The notes beneath the pieces are model-generated. The model saw only the letters and a program-made list of their open reading frames with translations. It was not told the DNA's origin and did no database searches. The position numbers and the translations under genes are program-made. This document shows, in pieces, positions 32,472 to 34,869 of a stretch of DNA of 34,869 nucleotides; within the stretch, counting starts at the first letter, position 1; each line of letters opens with the position of its first letter. Origin of the DNA: Clostridiales bacterium. Lineage in GTDB: Bacteria; Bacillota; Clostridia; Oscillospirales; Acutalibacteraceae. Where the stretch lies: the NCBI GenBank assembly GCA_019415945.1, contig DXYF01000025.1, forward strand, positions 1 to 34,869, in the 5' to 3' direction.

Positions 32472-33014
32472 TTAAGGCTCAACAAAAGGAACATTAAAAT
32501 ATTGTGCAATGGACTGCGACAAACTTCTCGCAATATTATCAATATTATCCCTTATCCACTGTGCCTCAGACGGGTTATCGTGGTATGCAACCTCTATTAA
32601 AACAGCAGGTGCAGATGTTCTGCGAACCTCCGCAAGAGATGTTGTGGGAATTATCTCTATGTTTGAGGGATTGTAATAGGTATTTTTATAATTATCCTGA
32701 AGTATCTGGGCAAAGCGTCTGCCGTTTGTACTCGTGGGATAATAATAAATATCAGCTCCTGTAAATTGTCCTGCTGAATTTTCAGGAGCTGCATTGCTGT
32801 GAATTGCAAGGTGAAGTTCAGGCGATTTTTGATTTGAATCAGCTATCGCCTGCGACAAAGACATTTCGGGATTATTGCGGTAAAACTGAATTCCGCTTGC
32901 CGTTAGATACGGTTCCATAGCATCGGCTATTAAATTCATATAATATTCCTCGTTGCCCCCGTCCACATAAGGATTAAACTCTTGAAGCGACGGGCTTAGA
33001 TATACTGTAGGCAT
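32472..33014 (-). CDS. N-acetylmuramoyl-L-alanine amidase-like protein (Amidase_3)
   Basis: A 180-residue protein spanning a single Amidase_3 domain, whose members cut the bond between muramic acid and L-alanine in peptidoglycan using zinc. LHLAIHSNAA (His72) and VLIEVAYHDN (Glu142, catalytic position) are present, and Glu22/Glu23 fit the second ligand. The first zinc ligand, normally a His near the N-terminus, appears replaced: the region reads YLSPSLQEFNPY. No signal peptide or wall-binding repeats are seen, as in some sporulation amidases that act on mother-cell lysis or germination. Activity is therefore uncertain. Confidence 0.85.
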   Translation of the reverse strand: MPTVYLSPSLQEFNPYVDGGNEEYYMNLIADAMEPYLTASGIQFYRNNPEMSLSQAIADSNQKSPELHLAIHSNAAPENSAGQFTGADIYYYPTSTNGRRFAQILQDNYKNTYYNPSNIEIIPTTSLAEVRRTSAPAVLIEVAYHDNPSEAQWIRDNIDNIARSLSQSIAQYFNVPFVEP

Positions 33015-33112
33015 ATAGATTTCCCCTTTTGCAATATTCTACATTACCCATAATATTACTAAGCAAGTATTTTGCGACAAAAAAATTTAATGCTTTTTCT
33101 TTTTGGAATGGT

Positions 33113-34012
33113 TTAATTTTTTCTGATAAAAGCGTAAATTGACCTAAATTTAAAGTTTTTTATCTTGTCGTGATATACATAATTAATTTCGGCACAAATC
33201 ATAAGGCATATCATACAAAAATACAGCCATATCATTATTCCTGCAAGAGCGGTAAGACCTCCGTAGATTGAAAATCCGTTGAAATTATCAACATAAACCG
33301 AAATACCGAATGAAAGTGCATACCAAGAAACCGTACACAAAAACGCACCGGGAAGCTGATATTTAAAACCGTATTCCTTATGCTCAGCACGGCTTATGTT
33401 CGGAAAATTTCGGTACAAAAGACCGAACAAAACGACAAGAAATGCAAAAATCAAAAAATATCTTAAATGATAAATCAGTGCAACAATATCGGGAAGATAT
33501 TTAAGATACGGTGAAAGCCATTCGTTTATAGACGAGCCGAGGACAATTATTACAAGAGAAACAAGTATTATTGCAAAAAAGGCGATTGTATAAAACATCG
33601 CCCTTACCCGCAAAAACAACCAGCTTCTGTTTTCATAGGCGTCATAGATTCTGTTAAGACCGTTTGTGATTGCATAAATTCCCTGTGCGGCAGACCAGAG
33701 AGTAACAATAAGTGTAATCAAAGAGATTCCCACTGAATTATTATAAGCATTCGTTAGAAAATCCGTAATTTCAGTTACTATCTCCTGCGAAAATATTCCG
33801 CTTAATCCTTTTTCTATAAAATCAACAGGAATGTGCAGATTTTGAAGAACAGATACAATAAACATTGAAAGAGGAACAGACGAAAGTATAAGAAAAAAAG
33901 CAGATTGACCCGCGATTGCAAAAATATTATCGTGAATACATTTGCTTGTGATCGGTTCAAATTTATCAATTATTCTCATCACAAAATCAAGAAAACGCTT
34001 TTTGGATTTCAA
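33113..34012 (-). CDS. YihY/BrkB family integral membrane protein
   Basis: A 299-residue membrane protein of the YihY/virulence-factor BrkB family, formerly mislabelled RNase BN, with no settled function. About six hydrophobic segments are visible, with the family features FAIAGQSAFFLILSSVPL, TLWSAAQGIYAITNGLNRIYD and a final long helix GIMIWLYFCMICLMICAEIN. It starts at a TTG (34012) preceded by GAGGAGGGG at good spacing. The next gene upstream, an SDR oxidoreductase, ends 38 nt away on the same strand, so the two may be cotranscribed. The 98-nt gap downstream shows no clear terminator. Confidence 0.9.
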   Translation of the reverse strand: MKSKKRFLDFVMRIIDKFEPITSKCIHDNIFAIAGQSAFFLILSSVPLSMFIVSVLQNLHIPVDFIEKGLSGIFSQEIVTEITDFLTNAYNNSVGISLITLIVTLWSAAQGIYAITNGLNRIYDAYENRSWLFLRVRAMFYTIAFFAIILVSLVIIVLGSSINEWLSPYLKYLPDIVALIYHLRYFLIFAFLVVLFGLLYRNFPNISRAEHKEYGFKYQLPGAFLCTVSWYALSFGISVYVDNFNGFSIYGGLTALAGIMIWLYFCMICLMICAEINYVYHDKIKNFKFRSIYAFIRKN

Positions 34013-34050
34013 CCGTGTCCCCTCCTCTCAGCTCAATTTACGCCGCAAAA

Positions 34051-34809
34051 TTACTTTCCGTTCTTTTTTTGCTGTACATTATATGAAAACCGAGTTATCA
34101 TTTTTTCACTTGCAAAATGCTCAAAAAATTTGACCGCTTTCATTTCAAAGCCGGGTGTTATTATCATTTTACCCTTTAATGTCTTATCTATTGCATATTT
34201 TGCAACATATTCGGGGGTAAGTCCCCGAACACAAAATTTAACATTTGCAACATCGTTAAAATTAGTCCTGACAGGACCGGGGCAAAGCACGGACACACTA
34301 ACATTTGATTTATCCCGCCTTAGCTCCTCGTGAATTGCCTGTGTAAGACGGACTACATAATTCTTTGAAGCATAGTAGCTTGAAAATGTGGGACCTGCCA
34401 CAAAACCTGCCGCCGAACCCACATTAAGTATATATCCGCTGTCACGCTTTATCATATCCTGTAAAAAAAGCTTAGTAAGAACATGGACTGCCACAACATT
34501 GGTGTGGATAAGCCCGATTTCCTTTTCAAGCGGAACATCGCAAAATTTTCCGTACGCACCAAAACCTGCATTATTGACAAGAAAATCAATATTTTCTTCT
34601 TTTAAATGTTCATACAAATCAAAGCTGTCCTGTTCTCTGCAAAAATCAAGTGTGATAACGCGAACGCTTACATTTTTAATCTCATCTCTAAGCTCATAAA
34701 GCTTTTCGGTATTTCTTGCAACGACTATCAGGTCATAGCCCATTGACGCAAGATATTTTGCAATTTCTCTGCCAATTCCGGAGCTTGCACCGGTTATTAA
34801 AGCCTTCAT
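34051..34809 (-). CDS. Short-chain dehydrogenase/reductase (classical SDR)
   Basis: A 252-residue classical SDR. The cofactor loop TGASSGIG lies at residues ~6-13, followed by VVARN, whose Arg suggests NADP(H) preference. NNAGFGAYG and the catalytic Ser...Tyr-X3-Lys (VGSAAG ... YYASK) are intact. The C-terminal part (FEMKAVKFFEHFASEKMITR) resembles the DltE/YdfG-like or acyl-ketone reductase branch, but the substrate is not deducible. The start at 34809 has AGGAG upstream. It is the last gene of the window on this strand. Confidence 0.9.
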   Translation of the reverse strand: MKALITGASSGIGREIAKYLASMGYDLIVVARNTEKLYELRDEIKNVSVRVITLDFCREQDSFDLYEHLKEENIDFLVNNAGFGAYGKFCDVPLEKEIGLIHTNVVAVHVLTKLFLQDMIKRDSGYILNVGSAAGFVAGPTFSSYYASKNYVVRLTQAIHEELRRDKSNVSVSVLCPGPVRTNFNDVANVKFCVRGLTPEYVAKYAIDKTLKGKMIITPGFEMKAVKFFEHFASEKMITRFSYNVQQKKNGK

Positions 34810-34829
34810 AATTACTCCTATAAAAAGTC

Positions 34830-34851
34830 AAGTGGTAGTTAACCAACTTGC
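34830..34851. repeat. Imperfect inverted repeat upstream of the SDR gene
   Basis: CAAGTGGT and ACCAACTTG are opposed around AGTTA, with one unpaired base in the right arm. It lies about 21 nt before the SDR start codon and could be an operator. There is no adjacent regulator in the window to support this. Confidence 0.25.
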
Positions 34852-34869
34852 TGTATTTTTAATATTTTT

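Overview
The window reads as low-GC, anaerobic, spore-forming Firmicutes DNA. The best fit is a Ruminococcaceae/Oscillospiraceae gut bacterium of the Ruminococcus bromii type. Evidence: a SpoIVA gene with a SipL-like partner (sporulation); the tyrosine-dependent ThiH route to the thiamine thiazole (anaerobic); and secreted proteins with dockerin, cohesin-like and CBM26-type starch-binding modules, as in starch-degrading 'amylosome' bacteria. The species assignment is inference.

Layout. 1-2600 (+): CorA-type transporter, tRNA-Ser(GGA), a cyclophilin lipoprotein and a YaiI/YqxD protein. 2671-4818 (-): tex. 4898-11290 (+): a complete-looking thiamine operon with its promoter, a TPP riboswitch ending in an intrinsic terminator, then thiS-thiF-thiG-thiH-(tenI::thiE fusion)-thiD-thiC and a terminator. 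11350-14368 (-): sipL-like gene followed by spoIVA. 14505-15628 (-): ComEC-like metallo-beta-lactamase-fold protein and a DUF3006 protein. 15835-20093 (+): a MarR regulator with a consensus promoter and a perfect 12+12 bp palindrome, driving a heterodimeric ABC exporter.

20108-24293 is the most unusual part. The last ~19 codons of an AraC-type regulator (-) abut a starch-binding/cohesin-like protein (+) that lacks its 5' end, so something was lost or joined at about 20165. The same protein has a C-terminal dockerin thrown out of frame at a six-A run (22327-22332). An intact, secreted, dockerin-bearing metallophosphatase follows.

24357-34809 is mostly housekeeping genes on the minus strand: a YfiH/PgeF protein, inorganic pyrophosphatase, a P-type cation ATPase behind a yybP-ykoY (Mn2+) riboswitch, a small membrane protein, rsmA, an RsmF-like rRNA m5C methyltransferase, an LUD-domain protein, an amidase-3 protein, a YihY/BrkB membrane protein and an SDR oxidoreductase. 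Two small plus-strand genes lie among them: a Cys4 protein (25298-25504) and a 43-residue Asn/Gln/Lys-rich protein (31505-31636). No CRISPR array, rRNA, transposase or phage gene was seen. No gene-free stretch exceeds 300 bases once the RNA and regulatory elements are counted.
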